A stretch of 20,000 nucleotides of DNA, taken from Priapulus caudatus (lineage: Eukaryota > Priapulida > Priapulimorpha > Priapulimorphida > Priapulidae). This document shows, one piece after another, positions 19,722 to 20,000 of the stretch. Each line of letters opens with the position of its first letter. The stretch's first letter is position 1. The notes beneath the pieces are model-generated. The model was given only the letters and a program-made list of their open reading frames with translations. It did no database searches and was not told the origin of the DNA. Both the position numbers and the translations under genes were made by a program. The stretch covers positions 458,633 to 478,632 of the forward strand of contig NW_014577083.1 of NCBI RefSeq assembly GCF_000485595.1. Reading direction: 5' to 3'.

Positions 19722-20000
19722 GATGGAGTGCAGGTTCACATTCTCCCCCATGTAGTCTGTATCTGCGAGAGCGCGTTCGTGATACCATCTAAATTCACAT
19801 TGTTAGTGAGAACGGGATTGCTGAGAACGTGAGATTCCCGATGAACCTGATCAATTCATATTTGCTGGCGCGTGAGGACAACGAGACTATTGTAGGGAAT
19901 GCGTGTGTTGTATATTTATAGCTGCTGTTCAATTTAAAGATTAATTTAATATTTAGGCTTAATAGTAATATTATTTAATGTGATTTAGGACCTGGTTTAA
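19722..20000. other. no gene seen
   Basis: This is ordinary sequence that becomes AT-rich at the end. No open frame, RNA gene or repeat is recognised. Confidence 0.5.

Overview
This window looks like non-coding DNA from an animal nucleus, most plausibly an arthropod (insect-like). The support is its texture: AT-rich sequence with scattered CpG-rich patches, many microsatellites ((TA)n, (GA)n, (CT)n, (GCAC)n, alternating CG/CA), a pentanucleotide array and a 28-bp satellite. There is no long open reading frame, operon, rRNA, tRNA or recognisable transposase or reverse transcriptase. I cannot name the species or any gene. The longest open frames are low-complexity repeats read as protein, or short frames in stop-poor CpG-rich DNA.

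Layout. 1-4700 is mostly featureless, except for a ~60-bp-arm inverted repeat set inside (TA)n (about 1246-1580), one small coding-like frame (2030-2248) and a (CT)n tract (3084-3163). 4967-8988 holds a compound unit: segment A (4967-6287, mostly a 28-bp satellite), segment M (6288-6669, decayed satellite plus (TA)n/(TG)n) and segment B (6670-8988, unique sequence with two (GA)n tracts). 8985-9254 is a block able to form unusual structures: (TA)n around a 20-bp-arm hairpin, then CG/CA/TA alternating runs. 9290-10160 and 15410-16250 are CpG-rich and stop-poor but have no recognised gene. 11936-12240 is a pentanucleotide array that changes unit along its length.

The most notable structure is at the right end. 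16362-19672 carries second copies of the same segments in the opposite order, B' (16362-18437) followed directly by A' (18439-19672). M is missing, and the end of B is joined to the start of A. This is a circular permutation of the first unit. It is what would result if a circle of 4967-8988 opened in M and was reinserted, or if both places sample one tandem array. Copies of a ~30-50-bp sequence flank the B'A' block on both sides, like a target-site duplication.

Divergence between the copies is mostly single-base insertions and deletions. The satellite is regular in A' and ragged in A. By contrast, the 90 bp at the start of A and the 37 bp at the end of B match exactly. This strongly suggests that much of 5057-8951, and probably 16362-18400, is poorly polished long-read consensus over a multi-copy repeat. 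The rearrangement should therefore be confirmed in reads before it is taken as biology.
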